Source: a virus
Virus record (IMG/VR): IMGVR_UViG_3300045978_000284
Span: 1-64,000 of that record
Length of the DNA stretch: 64,000 bases
Direction: 5' to 3' (one strand)
Shown here: positions 1 to 6,696 of the stretch, in pieces
How positions within the stretch are numbered: the first letter of the stretch is position 1
Layout of the letters: each line of letters begins with the position of its first letter
The notes under the pieces: generated by a model
Databases searched by the model: none
Seen by the model: only the letters and a program-made list of their open reading frames with translations
Told to the model about the DNA's origin: nothing
Translations under genes and position numbers: made by a program

Positions 1-1
1 A

Positions 2-109
2 AAGATCGAGCGGCCCGCGGAGGCCGACACGGGCGCGATGATCGACGCCATCGCCAAGGCCCTCAAGCCCGGGATGTTGCCGGTGGAGTGGGAGAAGGTG
101 ATCGACTGA
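2..109 (+). CDS. C-terminal end of an unknown protein (5' truncated by the window)
   Basis: An open frame enters from the left edge and ends in TGA at 107-109. The 35 visible residues (ending VEWEKVID) are too few to assign a family. The stop overlaps the next start (TGATG), as elsewhere in this gene chain, which supports it as the tail of a real upstream gene. Confidence 0.55.
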   Translation, partial: KIERPAEADTGAMIDAIAKALKPGMLPVEWEKVID

Positions 110-270
110 TGACGCGCGAGGAGATCCGCGCGCGCATTCTCGCGGCGGATGCCCGGGTCGCGGCGGCCATGGCCGCCGCGTCCACCGAACGCGAGCGCCG
201 TGCCGTGATGGACCGGGCCCTTCCGAAGCGGAAGACCCGGGGGCCCAGTCTGAAGAGAAAGGCGACGTGA
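109..270 (+). CDS. small basic protein of unknown function (53 aa)
   Basis: ATG at 109 shares a base with the upstream stop, the usual arrangement in this genome. A GTG at 88 in the same frame would overlap the upstream gene more and is less likely. The product is Arg/Ala-rich, with a helical N-terminal half (EEIRARILAADARVAAAM) and a basic tail ending KRKAT. A nucleic-acid or protein-binding accessory role is possible, but no family is recognised. It lies one base upstream of the ParB-like gene and probably shares its transcript. Confidence 0.5.
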   Translation: MTREEIRARILAADARVAAAMAAASTERERRAVMDRALPKRKTRGPSLKRKAT

Positions 271-271
271 G

Positions 272-1174
272 ATGAACACCTATCGCGAGATCCCGGTGTC
301 CCTGATCGACCGCGATCCGGGCCAGCCCCGCAAGGTCTTCAAGACGGGCCCCCTGGAGGAGCTGGCCGAGAGCATCCGCCGCCATGGCGTCCTCCAGCCG
401 ATCAGCGTGGTCGAGCTGGGTGCCCGATTCAGGATCGTCATGGGCGAGCGCCGCTGGCGCGCCGCCCAGCTGGCGCAGATCGAGACCATGCCCTGCATCA
501 TCCGCACCCCGGACGAGATGCTGCGCGTGGCCCAGATCACCGAGAACCTGCTGCGCGCGGACATGGAGCCGCTCGACGAGGCGGCCGCCCTCCAGGAGCT
601 GCTCGACCAGGGGCACGACGCCGACGAGCTGGGCAAGAGCCTGGGGCGCAAGTGCACCCCGGGCCAGTGGGTGCTCGATAAGGTGGGCCTGCTGGGGCTG
701 GCGGCCGTGGTGAAGGACGCGCTGTCCTGCGGCGCGATCAACGTTGAGAAGGCCATGCGCCTGAGCCGCCTCAACATCGAGCACCAGCAACAGGTGTTCA
801 AGGCCCTCAAGGACGGCAAGATCGGTCCCAAGCGCGAGTTCGAGTTCATGGTCGACAAGCTGTGGGCCGCCGAGCACCAGGAGGTCCTCTTCGAGTTGCC
901 GCCGGAGCAGTCGGGCCAGGCGCTCAAGCGGATCGACGAGGCCATCGACCGGATGCTGAATTTCACGCGCGCCATGTTCCGGCGGGACGACGCTCGGGTT
1001 CTGGAATCCCTGATCGGCCTCGACGGCCTCGGCCCGAGGATCGAGAAGATCAGCGCCATCATGACCGAGCTGGCGCGCGTCCGCACGGCGCTCCAGCACG
1101 CGAAAGCTGGCAACGTCGCGGTGCAAGCGGGTCTGCTCGACAGCGTAGGCGGCGCGCCCGCGCGGCGGCGCTGA
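272..1174 (+). CDS. ParB/Spo0J-like nuclease-fold protein
   Basis: The 300-residue product begins with a ParB N-terminal domain. Residues about 6-20 carry a box I-like IPVSLIDRDPGQPRK, about 28-45 carry LEELAESIRRHGVLQPI, and about 58-64 carry the box II-type GERRWRAA. ITENLLRADMEPLDEAAAL follows, as in ParB/RepB/Sulfiredoxin-superfamily proteins, and the C-terminal half is helical. In this family the box II region binds CTP and the protein acts in partition or as a DNA-binding regulator. Phages also use stand-alone ParB domains as nucleases or methylase partners, so the exact role is inferred. The start follows a GA-rich, weakly Shine-Dalgarno-like stretch (GGCGACGTGAG). A second ParB-like gene lies near 12.9 kb. 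Confidence 0.85.
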   Translation: MNTYREIPVSLIDRDPGQPRKVFKTGPLEELAESIRRHGVLQPISVVELGARFRIVMGERRWRAAQLAQIETMPCIIRTPDEMLRVAQITENLLRADMEPLDEAAALQELLDQGHDADELGKSLGRKCTPGQWVLDKVGLLGLAAVVKDALSCGAINVEKAMRLSRLNIEHQQQVFKALKDGKIGPKREFEFMVDKLWAAEHQEVLFELPPEQSGQALKRIDEAIDRMLNFTRAMFRRDDARVLESLIGLDGLGPRIEKISAIMTELARVRTALQHAKAGNVAVQAGLLDSVGGAPARRR

Positions 1175-1176
1175 CC

Positions 1177-1398
1177 ATGCACCAGCATCGCGCCATCCTG
1201 GCCCAGCGGCGAACCCTGCCCTGGACAGGGTGCATCCTGAGGAGGTGGCACCCCGGCCAGTCACACGGCGGGGTGCTCTACCGCGACACCTGCCGCTGTG
1301 GGGCGACCCGCGACACCGAGGCGAATGGCGGCCGCCGGGATTCTGGGGAATGGCGCGGGCCCGAGCGGATTTACCCGGGCCGAGCTGCCACTCTATGA
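1177..1398 (+). CDS. small Cys-containing phage protein (73 aa)
   Basis: ATG at 1177 lies two bases after the ParB-like gene stop. The product has a C-terminal CRCGATRDTEANGG segment. Short phage proteins with a CxCGA…NG pattern are common, but their function is unknown. A metal-binding knuckle is possible, though only three cysteines are present. Its TGA overlaps the next ATG in an ATGA, which argues that both genes are translated as a chain. Confidence 0.6.
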   Translation: MHQHRAILAQRRTLPWTGCILRRWHPGQSHGGVLYRDTCRCGATRDTEANGGRRDSGEWRGPERIYPGRAATL

Positions 1399-1700
1399 GT
1401 CGCCACATCGTGGTCCACGACGGGACGGCCGGACGGCCGCCCCTGAGCCTGTCCTGCCTGATCTGTCAGGCGACCCTCGCCCCGAGCGTGCCCCTGCCAG
1501 CCGCGGAGTGGCTCGACTACGCGCGGGCGTTCTGGAAGGAGCACCGCCGCTGCCGCCGGCCTGTCCGCTGCGCCCGCTGCGGTGGACTGATCCCGGTGAC
1601 GAGCGCCGACCGCTACCGCGTCCATCGCTTCGCCGATCTCCGACGGGCCGGCCTGCGCTGTCCCAATTCCGGTCAACCCGTGAAAGGAACGACGGAATGA
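1395..1700 (+). CDS. zinc-ribbon-like small protein (101 aa)
   Basis: The start overlaps the preceding stop (ATGA). The product contains CLIC near residue 22, then CARCGG near residue 58 and a further Cys in CPNSG near residue 91. This spacing suggests one or two zinc knuckles. No catalytic motif is seen. It is one of several small Cys-rich proteins in this region, a type often found among phage host-takeover or counter-defence genes; that role is inferred from context only. Confidence 0.6.
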   Translation: MSRHIVVHDGTAGRPPLSLSCLICQATLAPSVPLPAAEWLDYARAFWKEHRRCRRPVRCARCGGLIPVTSADRYRVHRFADLRRAGLRCPNSGQPVKGTTE

Positions 1701-1918
1701 AACTGAACGAAGCCGATCTCTGCTTGAACCTGGAGTGCTCTGAAATCTTCAAGCGCCCGGACCGCGGCGTGCCGGTCTGCCCGTCCTGTACAGCGCGGCA
1801 GACCATTCCCCTCGCGGTCTTTCTGGACAGGAGGGGTCCCGACCGTGTCATTCGTGTGACGGACGAGGACCATCCATACGACGGCGTCGAGCCCGGACTT
1901 GCCCGGATCGATCCGTGA
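1697..1918 (+). CDS. small Cys-rich protein (73 aa)
   Basis: ATG overlaps the previous stop in ATGA and has a good ribosome site (AAAGGAACG) upstream. The cysteines in LCLNLECSEIF and VCPSCTARQ form two CxxxxxC/CxxC pairs that could hold one zinc. The C-terminal half is acidic. No family is recognised. A short gap with a palindrome separates it from the helicase gene. Confidence 0.6.
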   Translation: MKLNEADLCLNLECSEIFKRPDRGVPVCPSCTARQTIPLAVFLDRRGPDRVIRVTDEDHPYDGVEPGLARIDP

Positions 1919-1933
1919 TGGATGATATATCAT
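1899..1933 (+). promoter_or_regulatory. possible promoter with an overlapping 12-bp palindrome before the helicase gene
   Basis: A perfect palindrome, ATGATATATCAT, occupies 1922-1933, just upstream of the helicase ATG at 1940. TTGCCC (1899-1904) with an 18-base gap to TGATAT (1923-1928) resembles a sigma70-type promoter, using the same 18-base spacing as stronger candidates elsewhere in this window. The palindrome would overlap the -10, as expected for an operator. This is a prediction from sequence only. Confidence 0.3.
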
Positions 1934-1939
1934 AACGCC

Positions 1940-3508
1940 ATGAAGACGCTGCGACCCTACCAGGACACCGCGTACCGCAACACCCTGGCGGCCTGGGGGC
2001 GGGGCATTCCGAGAGTGCTCCTGGTCCTGCCCACAGGTGCTGGGAAGACGGTCGTGTTCGCGCGCCTGGCGGAAGCCATGCGGCAGTACGGACGTATCGT
2101 GGTGCTCGCTCACCGGGAGGAGCTGCTCGACCAGGCCGAAGAGAAGATCTCCGCGTGGACCGCGCTGCGGACGACCATCGAGCAGGGTGACCGCTACGGG
2201 GATCCAACGGCCGACGTGCTGATCGCCTCCGTGGCGAGCCTGCGCAGCGAGCGCCGGCGCCTGCGCTTCGACCCGGCGCACTACGGACTCATGATCGTGG
2301 ACGAGGCGCACCATGCCGTCGCGGACACCTACAAGACGGCGCTCCAGTACTTCGGCCCGCGCTTCCTCCTGGGCGTCACGGCGACGCCGGACCGCCTGGA
2401 CCGCAAGTCGCTGCGCGGCACGTTCGACGAGGTGGCCTTCACCTACGAGCTGCGCGAGGCCATCAAGGACGGCTGGCTGGCCCGGATCGTTCTGAAGAAG
2501 GCCGTCATCAAGGACCTGGATCTCTCGCAGGTGCGCACGACCGCCGGCGATCTGAACGAGGGCGAGCTGGAGGCCCAGCTGCTCAAGGAGACCGTGCGGA
2601 TGGAGATGGCCCGCGCGATCGCTGACCACGTGGCGCGCCGCAAGACCCTGGTCTTCGCCACCACGATCAACCACGCCGAGGCCCTGGCGGAGGCCATCCG
2701 CGAGTTCATGCCCGAGCCCGGTCGCGTGAACCACGTGTCGGGGCGCGATAGCGCGGACGCGCGCGCGACCAAGATCAGCCTCTTCCGCAAGGGGCTCACC
2801 CAGGTCCTGGTCAACTGCATGATCGCGACCGAAGGGTTCGACGAGCCCGCCATCGAGTGCGTGGCCCTCGGCCGCCCGACCGAAAGCCGGGCCCTGGCCT
2901 CGCAGATGATCGGCCGCGGCTCCCGGCTCTACTGCCCGCGGGGCTGCGTGGCGGCGTGCGGGCATCCCGAGGCCAAGACCAGCGTCCTGATCCTGGACTT
3001 CGCGGGCAACGCGGGCAAGCACCGCCTGGTGAACCCGGTCGACATCCTGGGCGGCGCCGAGGACGAGCGCATCCGCGAGATCGTGGCCCGCGCCGAGTCC
3101 AACGGTCAGGCGCTCGACGTCATGGAGGCCATCGACCAGGCCCACCTCGAGCTGGCCGCCCAGGCCCGCGCGAAGGCGCGTCTGGACTTCATCGAGGTCG
3201 ACCCGTTCGCCACCATCAGCGGCATCCTCCGGGTGAGCCCGGCGGCCGGCCGCTGGGGCGGCATCGAGGCGACCGACGCGCAGCTCGACACCCTGGAACG
3301 TGCGGGGCTCGGACGGGACATCGACCTGGACAAGGTCGACCGCGGCCAGGCGAGCGCGCTCATCGAGGCCATCATCGAGCGCCGCAAGGCTGGCCTCTGC
3401 ACCTACAAGATGGCGAAGGTCCTGGCGCGCGCCGGGCACGACCCGGACATGGACTACGAACCGGCCCGCGCGCTCATCGACGAGCTGGCCAAGACCTGGC
3501 GGCGCTGA
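1940..3508 (+). CDS. superfamily 2 DEAH-box helicase
   Basis: The 522-residue product has the full SF2 series: Walker A LPTGAGKT, motif Ia region VVLAHREELLDQ, motif II VDEAHH, motif III-type GVTATPDR, motif IV-type LVFATTINHAEALA, motif V IATEGFDEP and motif VI QMIGRGSR. A Cys/His patch (CPRGC…CGH) lies just after motif VI, and a helical C-terminal extension follows. Such phage helicases unwind DNA or remodel replication and recombination intermediates. I prefer ATG 1940 over the in-frame ATG at 1922 because the shorter form begins with the conserved LRPYQ start of these helicases and leaves the palindrome outside the gene. The neighbouring genes are small and unknown. Confidence 0.9.
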   Translation: MKTLRPYQDTAYRNTLAAWGRGIPRVLLVLPTGAGKTVVFARLAEAMRQYGRIVVLAHREELLDQAEEKISAWTALRTTIEQGDRYGDPTADVLIASVASLRSERRRLRFDPAHYGLMIVDEAHHAVADTYKTALQYFGPRFLLGVTATPDRLDRKSLRGTFDEVAFTYELREAIKDGWLARIVLKKAVIKDLDLSQVRTTAGDLNEGELEAQLLKETVRMEMARAIADHVARRKTLVFATTINHAEALAEAIREFMPEPGRVNHVSGRDSADARATKISLFRKGLTQVLVNCMIATEGFDEPAIECVALGRPTESRALASQMIGRGSRLYCPRGCVAACGHPEAKTSVLILDFAGNAGKHRLVNPVDILGGAEDERIREIVARAESNGQALDVMEAIDQAHLELAAQARAKARLDFIEVDPFATISGILRVSPAAGRWGGIEATDAQLDTLERAGLGRDIDLDKVDRGQASALIEAIIERRKAGLCTYKMAKVLARAGHDPDMDYEPARALIDELAKTWRR

Positions 3509-3600
3509 TGCGCCAGACCATCGTCGTCCCGCTGCGCTCGATGATCTGGATCCACGAACATCTGTGGGCGGCGATCTCGATCGACCATCGCCGCCGCTGA
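3508..3600 (+). CDS. very short ORF linking the helicase gene to the next gene (30 aa)
   Basis: ATG shares its first base with the helicase stop (TGATG), and the ORF ends in TGA, whose last base starts another ATG at 3600. The peptide contains VVPLRSMIWIHEHLW. It may be a small protein or only a translational relay that carries ribosomes to the next gene. There is no family match. Confidence 0.35.
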   Translation: MRQTIVVPLRSMIWIHEHLWAAISIDHRRR

Positions 3601-3749
3601 TGTCGCGGTGCACGACCTATTTCCCTGCGACCCGGTGCGCGTGCGGATTCTATGACGTGCGCTGGGTCTCGGGCCCCCTGGAGGTGGCTGATGCCCAAGA
3701 CCTATCTGGTGACGATGCGCGTGGAGGCGCCGTCCCACGCGACCACTGA
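3600..3749 (+). CDS. possible small Cys-containing protein (49 aa)
   Basis: It starts at an ATG overlapping the previous stop and has CACGF near residue 13, similar to the CxCG pattern of other small phage proteins here. However, its last 59 bases overlap the better-supported gene at 3691. One of the two may not be translated to its full length, so this call is weak. Confidence 0.3.
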   Translation: MSRCTTYFPATRCACGFYDVRWVSGPLEVADAQDLSGDDARGGAVPRDH

Positions 3750-3861
3750 GGACGTGCTCGGCCGCGTGGAGCAGACGCTCGAGGACCTGCCCGCGCGCTA
3801 TCACGTGGTGAGCGTAGAAGCCCGGCTGGTCTCCAGAGACGTGGAGGTCGTCCGCCTGTGA
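3691..3861 (+). CDS. small conserved-looking protein (56 aa)
   Basis: ATG is preceded by a clear GGAGGTG ribosome site. The product (starting MPKTYLVTMRVEAP) looks like a compact alpha/beta fold, with beta strands at both ends around a helix (LGRVEQTLEDL). It has no Cys and no catalytic motif. Codon use fits the neighbours. The function is unknown. Confidence 0.6.
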   Translation: MPKTYLVTMRVEAPSHATTEDVLGRVEQTLEDLPARYHVVSVEARLVSRDVEVVRL

Positions 3862-3896
3862 ACCTCGATCAACGGATCAAGATCTACTGAGCCGTG

Positions 3897-4136
3897 ATGG
3901 TAGGGTACGGCGTGACCGTACCGGAGGGCCGACTCCCGGTGACCAGCGTCGGATCCCGACGCGAAGCCAAGGCCCTGATCGTGGCCACCTGCAAACGCTC
4001 CGACGCCGGCGATGGCTACTACGCCCCGGAGCTGGCCCAGGAGCAGACGCTCGAGAATCTCTACGCCTTCAGCGCGCGGGTCGAAGCCATCCACGCCATG
4101 TACTTCGCCGACACCGATCGGTGCGACTGCAAGTAG
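3897..4136 (+). CDS. hypothetical protein (79 aa)
   Basis: I chose ATG 3897 over GTG 3894. The product has a beta-rich start (VGYGVTVPEGRLPVTSV) and a helical C-terminal half ending DRCDCK. No family is recognised. It is the last gene before the tRNA-His, which starts seven bases after its stop. Confidence 0.5.
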   Translation: MVGYGVTVPEGRLPVTSVGSRREAKALIVATCKRSDAGDGYYAPELAQEQTLENLYAFSARVEAIHAMYFADTDRCDCK

Positions 4137-4142
4137 GACCAT

Positions 4143-4219
4143 GGTGGCTGTAGCTCAGCGGGAAGAGCATCGGTCTGTGAAGCCGACGGTCGCGGGTTCG
4201 AGCCCCGCCAGCCACCCCA
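4143..4219 (+). tRNA. tRNA-His (anticodon GTG)
   Basis: A complete cloverleaf: acceptor GTGGCTG (4144-4150) pairs with CAGCCAC (4209-4215). The D-arm is GCTC/GAGC, the anticodon loop CTGTGAA carries GTG, the variable loop has 5 bases, and the T-arm is GCGGG-TTCGAGC-CCCGC. The extra G at 4143 (G-1) faces C73 at 4216, the hallmark recognised by histidyl-tRNA synthetase. CCA is encoded at 4217-4219. It may supplement host tRNA or serve as a recombination site. Confidence 0.95.
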
Positions 4220-4252
4220 TCCACCCCGTGCTACCGTAACGGCTGCTGACGT

Positions 4253-4346
4253 GGCGTGCTGCGAGCCGACACCGCGCGCTGGGTCTCCTCTTCTTCCCGG
4301 CCCGGCGGGCCCTGGGGATCGAGAGCCCTAATCCCGCCAGCACGCC
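4253..4346 (+). ncRNA. candidate structured RNA, unit 1
   Basis: GGCGTGCTG (4253-4261) pairs perfectly with CAGCACGCC (4338-4346), followed by ATTTTCTCT. Inside are GCTGGG/CCCGGC, GGCCC/GGGCC and GGGAT/ATCCC helices, giving a multi-branched fold of 94 bases. A shifted reading gives a tRNA-like acceptor ending GCCA, but no canonical T-loop is present. Whether it is transcribed is unknown. Confidence 0.3.
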
Positions 4347-4360
4347 ATTTTCTCTCGCAG

Positions 4361-4429
4361 CGTCGCCACCGGACGGGCCCGGCTCGTCTCTGTCTCGAAG
4401 CTGCGCGTGCCCCCCGGGAAGTGGCGACG
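4361..4429 (+). ncRNA. candidate structured RNA, unit 2
   Basis: CGTCGCCAC (4361-4369) pairs perfectly with GTGGCGACG (4421-4429) across 51 bases, with weaker internal pairing of the GGGC/GCCC type. The 69-base size is close to that of a tRNA, but no T-loop or anticodon arm is recognisable. Confidence 0.25.
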
Positions 4430-4479
4430 ATAACCTGGGGTCTTGACCGCGACGCCTCCCCCAGTGCTACCGTGAGGCT

Positions 4480-4558
4480 GCTGATCGCGTGCATGCGGCT
4501 ATGGTGTTGCCGCGGGGAGTCATTACCCCCACGTCGTTCGAATCGACAGCGCATCAGC
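4480..4558 (+). ncRNA. tRNA-like cloverleaf, possibly a degenerate tRNA with CAT in the anticodon loop
   Basis: A closing helix GCTGAT-(C)-GCG / CGC-ATCAGC (4480-4489 with 4550-4558) encloses three arms in tRNA order. These are a D-like arm GCGGC/GCCGC (4495-4513), an anticodon-like arm GGGG/CCCC (4514-4529) with CAT at 4521-4523 in its loop, and a T-like arm GTCG-TTCGAAT-CGAC (4533-4547) with a consensus T-loop. It lacks a canonical acceptor, a variable loop of normal length and a CCA end, so it is probably a decayed or highly derived tRNA. Confidence 0.35.
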
Positions 4559-4561
4559 TTG

Positions 4562-4661
4562 GAGAGGGCGAGGGCGGGCCGGAAAGCGCGGCACAGGGGT
4601 GCATCGGCCGGTCCCGTGAGGCGCCGCGCCTGTAATCGGGGAGTTCTCGTCCTGCCCTCTC
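4562..4661 (+). ncRNA. candidate long-hairpin RNA (100 nt)
   Basis: GAGAGGGC (4562-4569) pairs with GCCCTCTC (4654-4661). After one bulged G, AGGGCGGG (4571-4578) pairs with CTCGTCCT (4646-4653), two of the pairs being G-T. An inner GCGCGGC (4586-4592) pairs with GCCGCGC (4623-4629). The near-continuous 16-bp stem plus inner helix is far more pairing than expected by chance. No known RNA family was recognised. Confidence 0.4.
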
Positions 4662-4670
4662 GACTTCTGG

Positions 4671-4700
4671 TTGACTCCGGAGGCACTCCGGGCGGATAGT
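4671..4700 (+). promoter_or_regulatory. sigma70-like promoter upstream of the replication genes
   Basis: TTGACT (4671-4676), 18 bases, then GATAGT (4695-4700). The same 18-base spacing is found at 6656, 27047 and 42791. It would drive the initiator gene starting at 4838. A strong GC hairpin lies 19 bases downstream. Confidence 0.45.
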
Positions 4701-4718
4701 CGGTCCCTGAAAAGGAAC

Positions 4719-4740
4719 GGCCCGGGCGGGAACCCGGGCC
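4719..4740 (+). terminator. GC hairpin in the 5' leader of the replication operon
   Basis: GGCCCGGG and CCCGGGCC form a perfect 8-bp stem with a 6-base loop. No T-tract follows, so it could be a weak terminator, an attenuator or an mRNA-stabilising leader hairpin. Confidence 0.3.
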
Positions 4741-4837
4741 GACGGTCACCAGCCACCACGAATGGCTGAGAGCAGCTTTGGCTCAACCATCTTCGCAAAC
4801 CCTGGTGACCGGAGTCAAGCCCAAAAGGAGGGCACTC

Positions 4838-5944
4838 ATGGCCACCACGGCAGACAGGAAGTCCACGAATCGGCGCCGCCCTGACGTTGAAGCGCTCGGT
4901 CTGATCCGCGACGCCCAGCCCAGGGTGGGCTGGTGGTGGGCCCCGAACGCCATCTTCGATCTCAGGCTCAAGATCCATACCTTCGGGGTCTACTGCTACC
5001 TGCGCCGCCTCGCCGATCGAGACGGAGTCTCCTGGCCGAAACAGCGGACCATCGCGAACGCCCTGCAGCTCTCCCTGACGACGGTCAAGATCGCTCTGGC
5101 CGAGCTGGTCGAGCGCAAGCTGCTCCATATCGAGGGTGAACCGGGCCGTGTGGCCACTTACACGCTCCTGGCTGTACCCCAGGTGACCCATGAACCACCT
5201 AGCCGCGTTGCGACCCAGACGCGTGGCGGCTACCCAACAGGTGACGACCTAGACGCGCCGCGACTACCACCTAGGCGCGTGGCGGCTACAGAAGAAAACA
5301 CAGCGGAAGAAAAACCACTTGAGGCAGGACAGCCTACGGCTGGCCCGCCGCCGTTGGCGGCGAGCGCCCCGGCCGGCCGGATCCTAGAGCCTTTGACTGG
5401 AGGAGAAGTACCGCGCGCGCGCGCGCGCGAGACTACCCCCAGCCAAGGGGTACTCCTGCCCGACGAGGGGGTGGCCGGTACCAATGGCCACGCCGTGGGC
5501 CACGGGGCGGGCCCAGCCCAGCCCACGGCGACGCCTACGGCGGAAGCCTCGGACCCGGAGGAGGACCGTCCAGCCGACCAGGCAACGGCGGTCCGGGTAC
5601 TTTCCCACTGGCGCACGCTCTGGTTCGAGCACACCCGGCAGCCCTACAAGCCAGACGCCGAGGAGCGGCGACGCGGGCTACACAACCTGCGCCATCTCAT
5701 CGGCCGCCACGGGGAGGGGGAGGTCATCCGCTGCATGGAGTGGGCCTTCATGGCTGGCAAGAACATCTACTGGCCCACGGTGTCGGCGTTCGCCACGAGC
5801 GCCACGATCATGCGGATCCAGGCCGAGAGCTCCGCCTCCGGGCGCTCCACGTCCAAGACAGCCAACAACCACGCCAACATGATGGCCTTGGCAGATCGGC
5901 TCGAGCGCGAGGCCAAGACGATCGACGCGGAGGTGATTCGATGA
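4838..5944 (+). CDS. replication initiation protein, lambda O-like (winged helix domain)
   Basis: ATG 4838 follows a strong AAAGGAGGG site. Residues about 30-115 form a winged helix-turn-helix (SWPKQRTIANALQLSLTTVK, then LVERKLLHIEG), as in phage O-type initiators and related HTH replication proteins. Residues about 120-250 are a low-complexity Pro/Ala-rich linker encoded by DNA that carries iteron-like repeats. The C-terminal domain (about 255-368) is helical and contains GLHNLRHLIGRHGEGEV and FMAGKNIYWPTVSAFATS. Iterons inside the initiator gene and a downstream partner gene mirror lambda O/P. The protein would bind the origin and recruit a helicase or its loader. Its stop overlaps the next start. 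Confidence 0.75.
   Translation: MATTADRKSTNRRRPDVEALGLIRDAQPRVGWWWAPNAIFDLRLKIHTFGVYCYLRRLADRDGVSWPKQRTIANALQLSLTTVKIALAELVERKLLHIEGEPGRVATYTLLAVPQVTHEPPSRVATQTRGGYPTGDDLDAPRLPPRRVAATEENTAEEKPLEAGQPTAGPPPLAASAPAGRILEPLTGGEVPRARARETTPSQGVLLPDEGVAGTNGHAVGHGAGPAQPTATPTAEASDPEEDRPADQATAVRVLSHWRTLWFEHTRQPYKPDAEERRRGLHNLRHLIGRHGEGEVIRCMEWAFMAGKNIYWPTVSAFATSATIMRIQAESSASGRSTSKTANNHANMMALADRLEREAKTIDAEVIR
5198..5318 (+). repeat. iteron-like repeats and A-rich tract, candidate phage replication origin
   Basis: Four imperfect copies begin at 5198, 5214, 5248 and 5270. Their consensus is CC(T/C)AG, one base, CGCG, then a G/C-rich core ending GC(G/A)(G/A)CTACC; the first copy is shortened at its end. 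Three-base offsets keep the host gene open. An A-rich stretch (GAAGAAAACACAG…GAAGAAAAACC) follows at 5291-5318, unusually AT-rich for this genome. This order, initiator gene with internal iterons followed by an AT-rich unwinding region, is that of lambda ori. Confidence 0.5.
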
Positions 5945-6696
5945 GCCCCGAGGATACGCGCCCCTTCCTGGCCGCCCTAAGCCGAGCCGCCGAATATTTC
6001 AACGAGACCCTGAGTGAGAGCAAGGGCCAGATCTACTTCGAGGGGCTCAAGCTCCTGCCCCTGGAGGCGGTGCTCCGCGGGCTCGCCAAGGCGATGGAGG
6101 GCGCGCGCTTCATGCCGAAGATCGTGGACGTGGTCGAGGCCATTGAGGGCACCCGCGCGGACCGCGCGGAGCAGGCCTGGACGCGCTTCACGACGGCCGC
6201 GGCGTCCGCTGTGGGGGCCTACCAGTCCGTGGACTTCGAGGACCCGGCCCTGCACGCCACCATCCGCGAGATGGGAGGCTGGGCCTACAGCCGCGCCATC
6301 CTCGACGTGGACGAGGACCAGCTGGGGTTCGTGAAGCGTGACTTCCTCAGGCACTACGACCGCTTCCTGCGCCTTGGGACGGGCGACAACGGCCATCCGC
6401 TCCTGGGAATCCAGGCCATCGAGAACCGGCTGACCCGCCCGTCCTGGGACCACGCGCTCGATCACGTGGACGAGGTGCTCCAGATCGGCCCCGGCGGCTC
6501 CCTGGCCCTCCCGCCGGTGCCAGCCATGGCCGCGCTGCCGCCGGCGCTCGACCCGGAGCCGGAGGCGCCCCTGACGCCCGAGGAGAACCAGGCGCGCCTC
6601 CGGGAGCTGATCGCCGGGCTCGCCAAGCCATTGCCCGGCGACAAGATGCGGAGGCTTGACACGCGGAACGGTAACGACGTATCGTCAGCGCCATGA
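5941..6696 (+). CDS. probable replication partner protein, DUF6475-like (251 aa)
   Basis: It overlaps the initiator gene by ATGA. The N-terminal 110 residues are helical, with PLEAVLRGLAKAMEGARFMPKIVDVVEAIEG, a pattern I associate with phage proteins of the DUF6475 type found beside replication initiators. A Trp-rich middle part (IREMGGWAYSRAIL) and a Pro-rich tail follow. By position it is the analogue of lambda P (helicase loader), but no AAA+ motif is present, so this is inference. Its last bases contain the promoter at 6656. Confidence 0.6.
   Translation: MSPEDTRPFLAALSRAAEYFNETLSESKGQIYFEGLKLLPLEAVLRGLAKAMEGARFMPKIVDVVEAIEGTRADRAEQAWTRFTTAAASAVGAYQSVDFEDPALHATIREMGGWAYSRAILDVDEDQLGFVKRDFLRHYDRFLRLGTGDNGHPLLGIQAIENRLTRPSWDHALDHVDEVLQIGPGGSLALPPVPAMAALPPALDPEPEAPLTPEENQARLRELIAGLAKPLPGDKMRRLDTRNGNDVSSAP
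6656..6685 (+). promoter_or_regulatory. sigma70-like promoter inside the end of the replication partner gene
   Basis: TTGACA (6656-6661, perfect consensus), 18 bases, TATCGT (6680-6685). The -10 overlaps an imperfect palindrome, GACGTATCGTC. It lies just upstream of the short relay ORF and the small genes preceding the tRNA and the ATPase, and is probably an internal operon promoter. Confidence 0.5.

Larger units (their letters stand above)
4220..4837 (+). other. 618-base non-coding region rich in long inverted repeats
   Basis: No open frame here looks coding; the long frames on both strands lack start signals and recognisable content. The region holds four consecutive inverted-repeat units of tRNA-like size (4253-4346, 4361-4429, 4480-4558, 4562-4661), a promoter-like pair at 4671-4700 and a GC hairpin at 4719-4740. 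A direct repeat starting GTGCTACCGT and ending GGCTGCTGA occurs at 4228-4249 and 4464-4484, bracketing the first two units. It looks like an RNA-coding or recombination-scarred segment. Confidence 0.6.

Noticed and set aside
1673-3613. Very long minus-strand open frame opposite the helicase gene
   Set aside because: It mirrors the GC-rich third positions of the plus-strand gene, is low in sequence complexity, and has no recognisable motif; the helicase on the plus strand has a full motif set.
4562-4661. Interpretation as a selenocysteine or tyrosine tRNA
   Set aside because: Length and a CTGTAAT loop are suggestive, but no T-arm with TTC can be formed and the stems fit one long hairpin better.
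4231-4749. Open frames on both strands across the gap after tRNA-His
   Set aside because: They cover the inverted-repeat structures and lack ribosome sites; the peptide sequences look like translated RNA genes rather than proteins.
5409-5430. Alternating CG dinucleotide run in the initiator gene
   Set aside because: It encodes a short Arg/Ala stretch in a low-complexity linker; slippage-prone but no evidence of a regulatory role.
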